Positions 35,601 to 47,467 of a stretch of DNA of 64,000 nt are shown here, piece after piece. The position numbers and the translations under genes were made by a program. Under the pieces are notes generated by a model. The model searched no databases. It was not told where the DNA came from and worked only from the letters and a program-made list of their open reading frames with translations. Origin of the DNA: Macrophomina tecta (Eukaryota; Ascomycota; Dothideomycetes; Botryosphaeriales; Botryosphaeriaceae); the NCBI GenBank assembly GCA_024180945.1, contig JAKSGN010000033.1, forward strand, positions 2,108,001 through 2,172,000. Reading direction: 5' to 3'. Position 1 is the first letter of the stretch. Each line of letters starts with the position of its first letter.

Positions 35601-37320
35601 ATTATTTATAAATTAAGGACTCGTAACTTATGTAAAGATGCGTATATTGCATTAATTTATAATAATATATTTAGTTACTAAATATTATTTACGTCTTTTC
35701 TCGTATCTTTCTAGGAATCTACTATAGTAAAAGCGTAAGTATCGCCTATAGGCCTATTATATATTTACCGAGATTAACTACTACCTAAACCTCGTTTCTA
35801 TAAGGATATTTTTAACTACCTAATAAAAACCCACCTACTGGAGGCAATCTAAACAGAACTCTAGGAACTTTAGGGCAAGGGGGTATAGGAAATAGTAGTA
35901 CTTAGTAAAGTAAAAAGCCTTAGTAAGGATATTATTCTACTTACCTAGGTATTTAAGTATAAGCTTAATAAACACGGCTGGCTTACTAAGGTTAAAGTAC
36001 GTATTTATATAAGAGGAGACCTTTAAGCTACTTAGTAGAATACTTATATAGCTATTCTTACCTTTTGGATTTTCTAAGCTCTAATTGCTATAATCTGCGC
36101 TTTTAACTTAGAAATGCGCTAGTACGACGTTATAAACGTATTTCCTTACGTTCTACTTAAGAAAAAGACATACTATCGACCTCTAGAAAGACTAAAGCTT
36201 AAATAAGGCTAAATTCTTCGTTTACTTCGAGTGCTTTATAGCCTTAAGGAGTTACTAGCTCTCTAGTAATGGTACTTTTATAAATCCTTAGAAGAGCTCG
36301 GTTTAACTTAGGTGCCTAATACTCCTTGCCTATACTTAAACGATTATTTGTTCGTCTTCTTCTTTGTAGATGACGTTATTATAGTATATTATAGGCGAAA
36401 TAAACCTTTTATAGATGCTTTCTAAGAAGACCTACTTAAACGCTACGAGATAAGAATTCTAGGAGAAGTATAATAGTTCCTAGCCTTACGTATTATAAGG
36501 AACCGAGAGTAGAAGCTCTTATAGCTCTCTTAGAAATTATATATCTCTGGCCTTATTACTCGCTACGGTATTAGTAAAAATTACTTTTCTTTAATATCGC
36601 TTTCTTTAGATAAAGTGCTTTAAGCGAACTAAGGCACGTACATAAGCGCGCAAGATATTTACCTTTATTAAAGTAGAATTAGTTTAGTATAATTCGCGGC
36701 CACTAGTACTAGGGTAGATATTACATACGCTTGTTTCGTACTATTGTTTTATCTTACTAATTCGTCTTCTCACTATCTAGAACTTTCTTAGAGGCTTCTT
36801 AGCTACTTAGTAGGAACTAAGAAGCTCGCCTTATTCTTCTAAAATAACTATAAGGACGAAAATAATATCTTTACTATTAGTAGTAATATAGTATTTACTA
36901 ATAATCCAGACACGCGCCGTAGTTACTAAGGCTCGATTATTACTATATTCGGAGTAGCTATTAATTAGAAGGCTATTAAGTAGCCTACGATTATAACTTT
37001 AACTACCGAAGCCGAGCTTCTTGCCTTATTAGAAGCTGCTAAGTAATACTTCTAGTAAAAATGCCTTTTTAGAGGAGTTTAATTCGATTTAGGCTACTAA
37101 ATTAAAATATAGTGCGATAATACGCAAACGCTTCGGCTTATATAGAAAAGTATTAGAAAGCTTAATACTAAGCTACGTTATATAGATATATACTACTATT
37201 AGCTGCGCTAGGAAGCCTAAGTAGGTAACGTTTACCTTTAGTAGACACCTATAGTAGTAATATTAGTAGACGGTCTTACTAAAGCCCTACCTCGCTAGAA
37301 GTACGCTTATTTCATTACGG
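32700..37320 (+). pseudogene. Copia gag-pol polyprotein, RIP-inactivated
   Basis: Readable landmarks on the plus strand: gag-like charged sequence from about 32740; protease region with ADTSIIHHIC near 33780 and a 60-codon open piece at 33918-34100 containing IKLIDVAYVPSF..NLVSI, a typical copia protease-to-integrase segment; integrase about 34200-34800; RT with FVDDVIIVYY at about 36363-36392, where both catalytic Asp survive; RNase H and the terminal VDGLTKALP motif near 37267-37296. Stops are TAG/TAA throughout, so no active protein can be made. Confidence 0.85.
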
Positions 37321-37682
37321 CTATTAGACTTTCCCTATTCTATAATTAGTAGCTATTTATTTATATTATTTCGTAAAATAAGGCGCAACCCTTATAGCTT
37401 ATTTAAGCTAATAGAGGACTTATACCTAATTAGGTATAAGTCTCTACTAATCTTTCTAGTATTTATAGTTATTATCCGAACGCTACTTATGCGTTTTCTA
37501 TATTATATACGAGTAGTACTACTAGCTTATAGTATAGAAAACGTATTTTATTATTCCTTTATTTTAGAAATTAACCGCCTACTTTAAGCGAGTCTATGAG
37601 TTTAATATTTATCTAGTTATTTATTTTACCCTTATTTCTTTTTATCACCTACTCCCTAAATAGGTAGTACGTGAAGGGGGTG

Positions 37683-37935
37683 TATTAGATTAATTACGTA
37701 TATATGGCTTTTGCTAAGTTGTTGGAATATTTAATTTAGTAGTATTTTAGATTTAATTATATCTTATACTCGTTGCACACTTGTCTTAGTAGGTAAGTAA
37801 GTTATATACCCGTTTTACCCTAGTAGGTAGAATAGATATAAGGGAAGCCCGTACGGCCTTTTTCTACTAGATATACTACTTATTCTAATTAATTCTTTTA
37901 TTATTAATTAAGCCGTCACACCACTTATTCCAATA
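37683..37935 (+). repeat. 3' LTR of the copia element (253 bp)
   Basis: Starts TATTAGATTAATTACG, ends CTTATTCCAATA; same length as the 5' LTR with few differences, all transitions where checked. Confidence 0.92.
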
Positions 37936-40900
37936 AATTCTAAAAAGGGTAATAATAATAGTTAAAATAATAATAAAAAGTCTAAAGAACCTAATCTAAA
38001 CTAAATAAATAAGTAAAAATAGCGCTATAAGAATTAACTCTATATTATCTATAGTAGTAATAAGCACTTTTCTTCTAAGTATCTATAGAACCCGCATAAT
38101 AAGAAAGATAGAAAGTAGACCTTAAGCACTTAACGTAAAGTATTAATTATATCCCACTAAGATAACTATAATATACTATACTAGACAGTCTACTACGACG
38201 ATAACTACTAGATATACTAAAGTAGTAAGAATATATTAAAATAGTATTTCTATAAACTACGATAATTTAGTATAATAACTAGAAATAAAGAAGTTATTAA
38301 AACTAATAATTTTATTAATAGCTTTTCCTTAGACGAGGAGCTTATAAATAGTAAAACCGGAGAACTATACGACTTAATAAATAGCGAAGTAGAAGCTATA
38401 CTAAACTCTATAATTCTTTTAAAACTTAAGTACCTTATAGCTAAGTATAGAATTAGCATAGAAATAATAAACGAGAATAATTAACCCGTTTAGATAATCT
38501 AGATTTTCTATGAGAGAGGATTAGCCCTTATAGTACTATAGATATAACGCTAAGAAACCCTCTAGAAAACCTAAATTAAGTAAAATAGAAAGAAGTACGA
38601 ACTTATTATTATAAAGAAAACTGTACTCGTAATACTCTATTATTAAGAAATAACTATTTAATAGTAAGTAGACTATAACTTCTTTTAAGAATTAGTAAGG
38701 ATTCTTTACTAATATAGTATAATAACTATCTAGAATCGCACACTCTAGTAGATACTAAATAAGAAACTTAATATACTAGCTTTCTAATACTATGTGCGAA
38801 GGGATATAGTCTACTAGCAGAAATAGTTACATACTAATAAATAGACTAACTAGGAATAAGTATACCTTTAAGTTAATAAATAAAAAAACTATATATATAG
38901 TAAAGTCTACGGCTATCCGAAGCTAAAAAACTAGATGGCCCTACGATATTAGAATTAATCTAGGGGCTATAGTCTAGGTTTCTTTATATAGTATTACATA
39001 TATTAGAAACGGAAACTCTTACTAAAAAAAAACTTTAGAAATAATTTAAGATTACTAGAGTTCTACGAGAACGTAAGATCTTAATACTAGTTAATAGTAA
39101 ATTAAGCGGAGACTTTATCTATAATAAACTAGTATAAGAGTTAAATATTCTTTATTAAAAAAAGAAAGAACCCTACTCTCTTAATAGATTTAATAAAAGA
39201 AATGCCGACTACGGAAAAGAATAGATATATATTAAAATAGAAGAAGTCTTACTAGAAATTAACGAATACTCTAATTAGATTATTCTTAATATCTAAAGAA
39301 TTCTAGAATACGATATTATTCTTAGAATATCTTAGCTTAGAACTCGCAATTTTCTTATTAACTAGGCGAGCGATATACTCTTTCTATAATAGAAAATCTA
39401 GAATATTATTAAAAACCTAGAAAGTAGTTATAAGAATATTAAATAGAAACTACTAGATATCTTTTAAAAATATATTTTTAGTATAAAATAAAAAGTAGCT
39501 AGTATAAGGCCTAAATATAGCGACTATATAAATAACTCTGATAGTAATATAAGCTAGAACTAAGACTATAATATAGAAGGTGAAGCCTTCTTAGTAAAAT
39601 ATAATCCTATTATAGAAATAAACCCTACTAAACGAAACGATACCCTCGAATTATTAGAATAAACGCGAGATTTAAATAATAGCGTAAGGCTTAGTAATAG
39701 TAGTATTAATAATAACCTTAAGAAAGGCCTAAGATAGAACTAGAACTATAGTATATAAAATACCATCTTCTTAGTAAAATATAGCGCCTTAAGCAGAGTA
39801 AGCCCTACTAAGTTAAGTATTTCTAAAAATTAGGTATAATATTTATTACGAAGAACTATGTGGAGAAAGTATAAGACTAAAAGTAAGGCTTTATAGAAAT
39901 AATTAGTAGCTCTAAAATCTTTTATAGACGTCTAAATAATCTTAGAAGAGATATTTAGGCGTATATAATACTAAGAATAATAGGTCTATCTTATATATAT
40001 TAAACTCTTACCGGCGGTATAATAGAGAGCATTAGCTAGGGTCTAATAAAAAAGACTAAAGAATAAAAACTATCTAACTTTTATTAAAGAAGATAATTCT
40101 ATAAGAATTAAAAGAGAATAATATAGTAGTTTAGAGATATAGTAGTAACTATAAGAAATATCTTCTATACTAAAAATAGAAATGATATTTAATAAGTATT
40201 AGAACCTAGTTACTATTTACTAAAAAAGAGAAAAGGAAGACTTATCTAAATATTAACTATAAAACTATAAGATTCCACTTAAGCTAGAAATAAAACCGGC
40301 TTATAAGCCTATCTACTTCTTATTAAAAAAGAAAATAGAGGCTTTAAAGAAATATATTAAGAAGAACCTTAAATAAAAATATATTCGACTATTAATATTA
40401 TTAGCTAAATATCTAATCCTCTTCGTTTCTAAGAAAAATAGTAAGTTACGCCTCTATATTAACTATTGATAACTTAACGATATTATAATTAAGAACTAAT
40501 ACTTACTTCTACGCATTAATAAGCTCTAGGATAAGTTAGAAAATATAAAGTACTTTATAAAGCTAGACCTTAGGAATAGATATTACCTAGTTAGAATTAA
40601 AGAAGAAAAAGAGTAAAAAATAGCTTTTTATATAAGGCTAGAACTCTACGAGTATACGGTTATACTATTCGGGCTTACTAACGTGCTAATAACTTTTTAG
40701 AACCTCGTTAATAATACGCTATGCAAATACTTAGATATCTTCTATCTAGTCTATCTTAACGATATTCTTATCTTCTTAGAAATACTCGAGAAATATAAGA
40801 AGTATATTAAAAAGATTCTAGAAACTCTTTAAGCTAAAAATCTAACTATCGCGCCCGATAAGTACGAGTAGTACGTATAAAGAATAGAATTCTTAGACTT

Positions 40901-43249
40901 TATTATTACCCCTAGATATATCGGTATAGATGACTCGAAACTAGACTCTATTAAAAAATAGCTAGTACTAAAGACGGTTAAGAAAATATAATTCTTTCTT
41001 AGATTTATAAACTTCTATAGAAAGTTTATCTAGAACTATTTAAAGGTTATAAAACCTTTAACGCGACTTACTTAGAAGAAGTATAGCTTCTAATAGAAAG
41101 ATAATTAGTAGTAAGTCTTTAATTTACTAAAGAGAATATTTTATAAAGTACTTATCTTAGAAATATATAATCCTAATAAGCCGATTAAAGTAGAAACTAA
41201 TACGTTAGAATTTACTCTAGAAGTATATCTTAGCTAGCCTAACGAGTAAGATAGATAGTATTTAATCGCGTTCTACTTAAGAAAGTTTACCTTAGTAGAG
41301 CTTAACTATAATACTTATAATAAAGAGCTCTTAGCTATTATCTTAGTATTTAAGTACTAGAGACACTACTTAGAAAGAGCCGAATAGTAGATAATAATAT
41401 ATTATAACTATTAAAATCTTACGCATTTTACTACGACTAAGGAGCTAAACTAATAATAAGTTCGCTAGTTATAAGAATTAGTATTCTATAATTTTAAGAT
41501 TACATATAGAAAAGATATAGATAATGCCGCTACTAATGTGCTTAATAGAAGGGTAGACTATATAGAAGAAAGAATTAAGCCGTAATCTATAATATTATAG
41601 TAGATAAGCGATAGATTACTTATTCTTACTAGATAGTCTTTTTTAATACTTCATATCGAGTTAAACCTGTGGCATTAAAAGATCTAAGAAGTATACGCTT
41701 AGAATTTCTTCGCGTAGAAACTTTTAGCGCTTAAGAATAACTTATATATTACTTAAAATAGAGAAGAAACGCTTCTTTTTAAAGAATTAATCTATATTCT
41801 AATAAGACTATAAGAAGCACTTATTAAGAATATATACGTAGTACCTACGTATAGATATTAGGGTATTAATAGAATAACTAAGAGAATTATATAAAACTTC
41901 TACTTTCCGGGATTACGAAAGATAGTCTAGCGTATAGTTTTATAATATAATCTTTATATCTAAAGTAAAACCATAATATACGCTTTATATAAATAACTAT
42001 AACCTCTAGAAGTTCTAAAATAACTATAGTAATAGATTACACTAGACTTTATTATAAAACTACCTAGGTCTAGAAATCTAATTATAGAAGTTAAGTACGA
42101 CTCGATTCTAGTCTATATTAATAGACTTACGAAGTATACACTCTTTTTACCCTATCTAGAGGTATTAAATATAGAATAGCTAGTCTATATGTTTCTCTAA
42201 TATATCTTCGCGGATCGCGGAATACCGAAAGTATTAGTCTCGAATAGAAATAAGCTAATAAGATTAGAATTTTAGTAAATACTTACGCGCTAGCTTAGAG
42301 TAAAGAATAAACTCTCTATAACGATATATGCGTAAACTAATGGCTAGATAAAACGAATAAACCGGACTCTTAAATAATATCTTTACTATTATATTAACTA
42401 CTTATAGAATAACTAGGATATATAGCTATCTATAGTATAATTCGCCTATAATAGCGCTAAATAAGAGTTAACTAATATATTTCTATTTTTTACTAACTAT
42501 AGGTTCGAACTAGACGCGTATAGAGAAGCTATTCTAAGTAGAAAATTAGCCTAGAAAGGCATTTTTAAAGCTAAGTAGCTAAGAAAATTATATAAAGCTA
42601 TTAGTCTCGATCTCGAATACGTACGAATTATAATATCTAAATACTATAATAGACGGTACTAGGCGGTACTAAACCTTAAAAGAAGAAATAAAGTATACCT
42701 TCTTATAAAAAATATTAAATTAAAGCGACCGAGCGATAAATTAAATTTTAAGAAAATTGGTCTATTCGAAATTATAGAAAAACTTAAAGAAGTTACGTAT
42801 CGACTTAAATTATCTAATATATAAATAAACTCTATCTTTTACGTAGTATTACTTAAGCTAGTACTAGAAAACACTACTATTCTAGAAACTTAAGAAGAGA
42901 TTATACTAAAAAACCCTAACGCTAAAGAAACCTAGTACCTAGTTAAGAAGATTCTAGACTATAAGCGATTCGAATATTAGCTTAAATATCTCGTTAAATA
43001 GAAAGGTTACGGAAATAAAGATAACTAGTAAATACTAAAGAACGATATATATCTAGATCTTATTATAGAATTCTATCGCTAGAACCCTAACCTCCCGCGA
43101 AAATAAAGTCGCCCTAGAAGAATGAATCTATTTATAACTTAGCTCTAGACGGAAACGTAATTCTAGCTACTAAATTAGACGAAGGATCTTTAGAGCTTAA
43201 AGAACTCTTAATAATAAAAGAGCTTAAGAAACATTTTAAAGTTAATACA

Positions 43250-43810
43250 TTCTTATTAGCTATACGCCGCCTATCGCGATTCTTCTTTTTAAGTTTTTTT
43301 AACTTCTTAATAAACGCTAGCTTGCGTTTAAATATTCCCTTCCGCTTACGCTTAAGAAGAGCGAGTTACTTCTTTAAGCGATAATAATGAGCGTATATCT
43401 CGAAATAACGCTTCTAGAGTCTTAACTTCTCTACTAAAATCTAACGCTTATTCTTATAAAGGCGCTTTAGCTAATTCTTTACTTTCTCTACTTCCGCGTT
43501 AATTTTCGCCCCTATAAAGGTTAGCCAGGATAGAGAACAAGCGGGGAAGATATATAGTCGCGTTAAGAAACTACTAAGTCGTATTTACGATTCTTCGATA
43601 AATAGCGCTTATAGTGCCCCGAATCTAAACTAATAAAACACTTCGTACTAGCGGCACGATAAGCGCTATAGGGGAAAGATATCTCGTATTAATAGCGACT
43701 AACGAGCGCGTAGCGACGTTACGTCGAAGAAACCTTAGGTATAATAAGCGAAAGATACGAAAGAAAGCGAAGATTATCTACTAAGAACTTATATACGTTA
43801 CGAAATTCTT
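43250..43810 (-). pseudogene. Antisense accessory ORF of gypsy B, RIP-damaged
   Basis: On the minus strand, starting near 43810, one frame reads YSAYRAASTKCFISLDSGHY..Y (about 43600-43660), a Cys/His-type cluster in which several Tyr codons are probable former Cys. A candidate donor GTAAAT follows, then a GCTAAC branch point (43520-43525) and a TTTATAG acceptor (43512-43513). The next exon, entering with two bases of a split codon, reads AKINAEVEKVKN, stop, LKRLYKNKR (43446-43510) and continues with Lys/Arg-rich sequence to about 43260. All stops are TAG/TAA. Branch point and acceptor are also retained in the homologous part of gypsy C. This looks like a spliced gene on the antisense strand. 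Function unknown. Confidence 0.55.
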
Positions 43811-43839
43811 CGGGCTAAAGAACCTAAAAGGGGGGATAG

Positions 43840-44327
43840 TATTACGGCGTAGCCTCTATAGGATTAGGAAATAGTAGAATAAGATAGTAAGTAGAAAGCT
43901 TAGATACAGCGTAGAAAGAACCTACGCGCGCTCGCGTAAAGTACGTAACGCTAAGATAGTACTCTTACTACTCTAAGGGCGCTCGGACTAGAATACTATA
44001 GAGTACCTAGAGTAGGATAAGCTACTCTATCTGCTTCTAAGGTCACCGCCCTCCCGAGGGACAGAGTAGATAGATTAGAAACTAGATTATATACGCTTTT
44101 CTACTTATATATAAACTATACTCCTTAGATAGCTTTGACCTTCGTAGTTAACTTTAATAATAGAATTTAGACTCTATTGGTAATACGGCCTTCGCACGTA
44201 GTGCTTAGTTCTATTACGTGTTTAACTTGCTCTCACCCTCTTCTTGTACCCACTTAAGGAAACCCTTCGACAGGTTTTCTCCCTCTTTGGTGTTTGGATC
44301 CTTAGAGGCAGAGGCCCGCTCGTTACA
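43840..44327 (+). repeat. 3' LTR of gypsy B (488 bp)
   Basis: Starts TATTACGGCGTAGCC after the tract AAAAGGGGGGATAG and ends GCTCGTTACA. Its last about 120 bp are nearly free of RIP changes, whereas the 5' part is mutated. It is 32 bp upstream of the ATG at 44360. Confidence 0.93.
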
Positions 44328-44359
44328 TGTTCCTCCTTTAATTTTCTCCGCTAAACACA

Positions 44360-45862
44360 ATGCTTTACCAAGCTCTCTTTTGTTTCCTCATTTGCGTAGG
44401 GCTTGGTACTTCGATGCCCCAATCTGACACTTCTCTTGACGAATTTCCGGCCGTCAACACTTCATGGACGACATTGGTGGATGTCCCAACTCTGGTACCA
44501 ACTCTGTCACCGGACCACGACCTGTCTGATCTCGCACACTTGGTCCCTAACAACACTGGGTCTATCTTCTACAGTAACAATACTACGTCAGAGTCAGACA
44601 TTGACCAGGTTTTCGCGCTTATGACGGCGAATTTCACCTATCCCTCCGTTCTTCTGGAAAACTCTCAATATATCTCCAACAGCACTTGTCTTTCGGATGG
44701 TCTGCAAATTGCCTTTACAGATATCGATTCACGCACACATGCTAAAGAGGCATGGGTAAACGCGACGCCTTTCCTGGCTGTTACCTTCAACGTGTCATGC
44801 GGGAGTTCTCCCGCCGGTCAGCCCACATACTGGCTTGTCTCCGATGTGGCCTTCAACCAAAGCTCTCTCGCAGTCCAACTTATCGCTCAGGAAATCCCTG
44901 TTAAAGAAGCTATAATTGGCGGCAAGATTAGCTGGGGGACGAGAATCGTCTCTGAGGACACAGGGACTACCGACAGTGTGCAAACAAGGGGCATCTTCGA
45001 CGACCTCATTCACGACCTGAACAAATCAACGAACCAGAACGCCCCCGATAGCACCGGTAACATCACCATCAACCTGCAACCGAACGTTACAGCCGACTCC
45101 AAGTACTGGGGCCAAGCTTATAATATATATCAGAGCGTTGCGCCCAACCCGGTCGAATTGTTCTGCGTGGGCTGCAGCATCGGCGTCCAAGTCCACCTCG
45201 CAGGTGACCTGGACTTCACCCTCCAGAATGGCGGCGCCCTGCGCAGCGGCAACATTTCGTTGCAGGGGAACCTGCAGACGAACTTTCAGCTGGGCGTCTC
45301 AGTGCAGAGCGACTTCTCGCAGACCTTCTCGCAGCCCATCTTCTCTACCGGCCTCCCGGGCTTCTCTCTCTACAACATCATTGCCATCGGCCCCGTCGTG
45401 GCCATGGACGTCGAGCTCACGCTAAGCGCGCATGGCAAAGGCCGGATCCTGCTGGGCGCGTCGCACGAGGTTGCGAGCTTCCACGCGCAGCTGGACGCAG
45501 CCAACAAGTCCGACGCCGCTGTCCCGAGCTTTCAGTCCGGCTTCAAGAATACGACGTTTGCCGCGTCTGGCCAGGTGGGCGTGGAGGCGCGCTTCGGGCT
45601 GCCGTTGACGATTGGCGTCGGCATCGAGATCACGCCGCTCAAGTTCCGCAAGCTGCTGTCTCTCATCAACGAACCCTTCGTCGATGCCACGGCGACGTAC
45701 CAGCATGACGCACAGAATGCGACCGCCTGTAATGATGGAGTCGCCTATGAGCTTACACTTGGTGACGAGGTCTCCATGAACTTTTTTGATCTGTCGTCAA
45801 TGAGTCTGTACAAGGCGCAAACGCCGCCGCTTGTGAAGGGCTGCGCCCTGCTCGATGGATAA
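44360..45862 (+). CDS. Secreted glycoprotein, DUF7029/DUF7223-like
   Basis: Single-exon frame of 500 residues, intact. The N-terminus MLYQALFCFLICVGLGTS is a clear signal peptide, so the product should enter the secretory pathway. Many N-glycosylation sequons (for example NTS, NNTG, NNTT, NFT, NST) lie in the first half. Residues about 86-185 (NFTYPSVLLENSQY, a TFTD-type strand, YWLVSDVAF) resemble the fungal DUF7029 domain, and residues about 245-430 (YWGQAYNIYQS, ELFCVGC, HLAGDLDFTL) resemble DUF7223; this is from memory of the families, not a search. Beta-rich, with few cysteines; no enzymatic motif seen. GC-rich third positions in the second half show it escaped RIP. The ATG is just 32 bp from the gypsy B LTR, so its native promoter is displaced; expression is uncertain. 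Confidence 0.88.
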   Translation: MLYQALFCFLICVGLGTSMPQSDTSLDEFPAVNTSWTTLVDVPTLVPTLSPDHDLSDLAHLVPNNTGSIFYSNNTTSESDIDQVFALMTANFTYPSVLLENSQYISNSTCLSDGLQIAFTDIDSRTHAKEAWVNATPFLAVTFNVSCGSSPAGQPTYWLVSDVAFNQSSLAVQLIAQEIPVKEAIIGGKISWGTRIVSEDTGTTDSVQTRGIFDDLIHDLNKSTNQNAPDSTGNITINLQPNVTADSKYWGQAYNIYQSVAPNPVELFCVGCSIGVQVHLAGDLDFTLQNGGALRSGNISLQGNLQTNFQLGVSVQSDFSQTFSQPIFSTGLPGFSLYNIIAIGPVVAMDVELTLSAHGKGRILLGASHEVASFHAQLDAANKSDAAVPSFQSGFKNTTFAASGQVGVEARFGLPLTIGVGIEITPLKFRKLLSLINEPFVDATATYQHDAQNATACNDGVAYELTLGDEVSMNFFDLSSMSLYKAQTPPLVKGCALLDG

Positions 45863-45891
45863 CTGTTCTCAATATCGAGCTCTAGTGGTTA

Positions 45892-46048
45892 TGTTGGATC
45901 AATCACGTGTATTTTACTTTCGCCAAGTATAGTCTATTCAGGAGAGGATAAAAGGCCACTCTATGGCCGCCCTCCTCGAACACCATGCCAACTCATTCCA
46001 ATTGATTCTTTTACCATTGATCAAGCCGTCACACAACTTGTTCCAACA
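45892..46048 (+). repeat. Solo copia LTR (157 bp), un-RIPped
   Basis: Starts TGTTGGATCAATCACGTG, ends TTGTTCCAACA, flanked by perfect duplications GGTTA (45887-45891 and 46049-46053). It belongs to the same broad family as the 253-bp copia LTRs but to a shorter subfamily, shared with the sequence starting at 63954. It lies 29 bp past the stop codon of the secreted-protein gene. Confidence 0.92.
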
Positions 46049-46053
46049 GGTTA

Positions 46054-47467
46054 TCATGTGGGCATTAAATACATCGGCCTATCTGGGCGTTTCACTATGT
46101 AAGCGATAAAGTAAAAGGTAGTATTTGGTTATTCTTTCTGCTTCGGGCAGGCCTTAAGACACTACTACGTTGATACGTGCGGGAACGTTCCGAAAAGAAA
46201 GCTTATATCCGCCGCACGGAACTAACCAGTGGCTGAGCGGGATAAATGTGGCCTGATATTCACGTACAGCTGCCGTGTTGTATTGGCTCTACCAATCAGG
46301 TCTTAGGAGTCTGTCTCCGCTTACTGTTACAGCCGTGTTAGGTTTCAGCCGGAGCTGCAAAGCCATTCGGCCAACCCCCCGTTCACTGCGAGTAGCTAGC
46401 CAGCCGACAAAGGTACAGCAATGATTAGCCTGGTGGCTGATCGTGCCCCAACAACTCTATATACGGAGGCGTGTTCGTAACACTTGCCTGCGTGAGCTGA
46501 AAAGTGGTCCGATTATGTAACTAGGCCCTATGACTGTGGCTTATTGCCGCAGAGTCTTTACCGGTTTCCATTAGCCAGTTAATGGCATAGCTGCATACTT
46601 AATCCAAGTTGGCCGCACCATGGATGCCTAAACTTTGGGCTAACTCCGCCACAATTGAGTCGTCGAATGTTTGGCGACGCTACGCCAGGATGCTCCAGGA
46701 GAATTGCAATAATATTGTTTTCTATCTAAAAGGAAACAAAATCGGTTGAGCACCGGCGGAGCGACTTCCGAGCAGTGAGCGGTTCTTATCATCCTCACGT
46801 TCCTTGGAAGATTGAGCGAACGATTGATCGATCAAAATGGCGGAAACCAGTCAATGGCAATGACAAGAGGCTGAAAACGGGTGGTAACTGGGATGCCTCG
46901 CCTGTTGGATCTCACCTCTCTCAGCCGAGTGCCAACCGAAGTAGATGAGTGTCATGGTTCACACGAAGAATGCCGCTTATTTTCAGATACATATTCCGAC
47001 TCACCCGTCACGTTACATGGCTCACCACTTATATGTTCAAGTTGTATTTAACAATGCCTCCTCTCTACTCTATTTCGAACCTTTGTCTCTCGTCTTGTAC
47101 TCTTTAATAAGTGCATAGGATAGCAATATCAGTGCCACCCCAACGTTACCCGTCTTTGCCCTAACAGTGAGACTCAGGCACTCCTCTCCCCGCCACACAT
47201 CCCCGCGGATCGACACAGCCAAGGACGCTGCTATGCCAGTGGAACGGCGCCACAGCCTCCTTCCCCGTCCCTTTTGCCATCACCACTGTTAACCATTCTC
47301 AGGAACGGCTCGGGTAGTACCGTGGGGTTGGTTCATCACCAAATTAGTCGTCGCCATAGTAATCCTCCTGAACCCCCTCGCCGTGGTGCTAGCCGTTGGT
47401 TGCAGCGGTATATATCCCCAATGGCCGGTCCATCCCAGTCCTGCATCGACAGGTGCCCTGCATCGCC
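46054..47467. other. Intergenic region upstream of the rhodopsin-domain gene
   Basis: About 1.4 kb of normal composition with no convincing frame, RNA gene or repeat. Short frames at 47274-47471 and 47389-47580 are shadows around exon 1. The pyrimidine-rich stretch near 47040-47110 and 47180-47280 may belong to the promoter and 5' leader of the next gene; I see no clear TATA box. Confidence 0.5.

Larger units (their letters stand above)
32096..37935 (+). mobile_element. Ty1/copia element nested in gypsy B
   Basis: 5840-bp element with two 253-bp LTRs and perfect target duplication AATTC (32091-32095, 37936-37940). The uninterrupted target is visible in gypsy C near 51170. A G-rich tract (GAAGGGGGTG) precedes the 3' LTR. 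LTR ends match the un-RIPped copia LTR at 45892-46048 (TGTTGGATCAATCACGTG ... TTCCAACA). Domain order protease, integrase, RT, RNase H is that of Ty1/copia. Confidence 0.93.
31178..43100 (+). pseudogene. Gypsy B gag-pol with chromodomain, RIP-inactivated and split by copia
   Basis: Gag occupies about 31330-32095, where the copia element interrupts it, and resumes at 37941. Readable pol motifs: RT LRLYINY around 40443-40480 (Asp changed to Asn), YLNDIL around 40752-40775 (first Asp changed), RNase H around 41190-41500, integrase around 41830-42350, and a chromodomain at about 42935-43095 with YLVKKILDYKRFEY..KYLVK.KGYG..DN, stops at Trp/Gln positions. No intact frame. The 69-codon minus-strand frame at 38250-38459 is a shadow. 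Confidence 0.85.
30690..44327 (+). mobile_element. Ty3/gypsy element B, full length, with nested copia
   Basis: Complete chromovirus with 488-bp LTRs (30690-31177 and 43840-44327) and target duplication TATTC/TGTTC (30685-30689, 44328-44332; the difference is one RIP-type transition). Without the copia insertion it is about 7.8 kb. Order: gag, protease, RT, RNase H, integrase, chromodomain, then an antisense frame before the 3' LTR. It ends 32 bp before the start codon of the secreted-protein gene. Confidence 0.93.

Noticed and set aside
45138..45425. Alternative frames inside the secreted-protein gene (also 45422-45706 minus, 44795-45013 minus)
   Set aside because: Shadows of the 500-residue frame in GC-rich DNA; no signal or domain.
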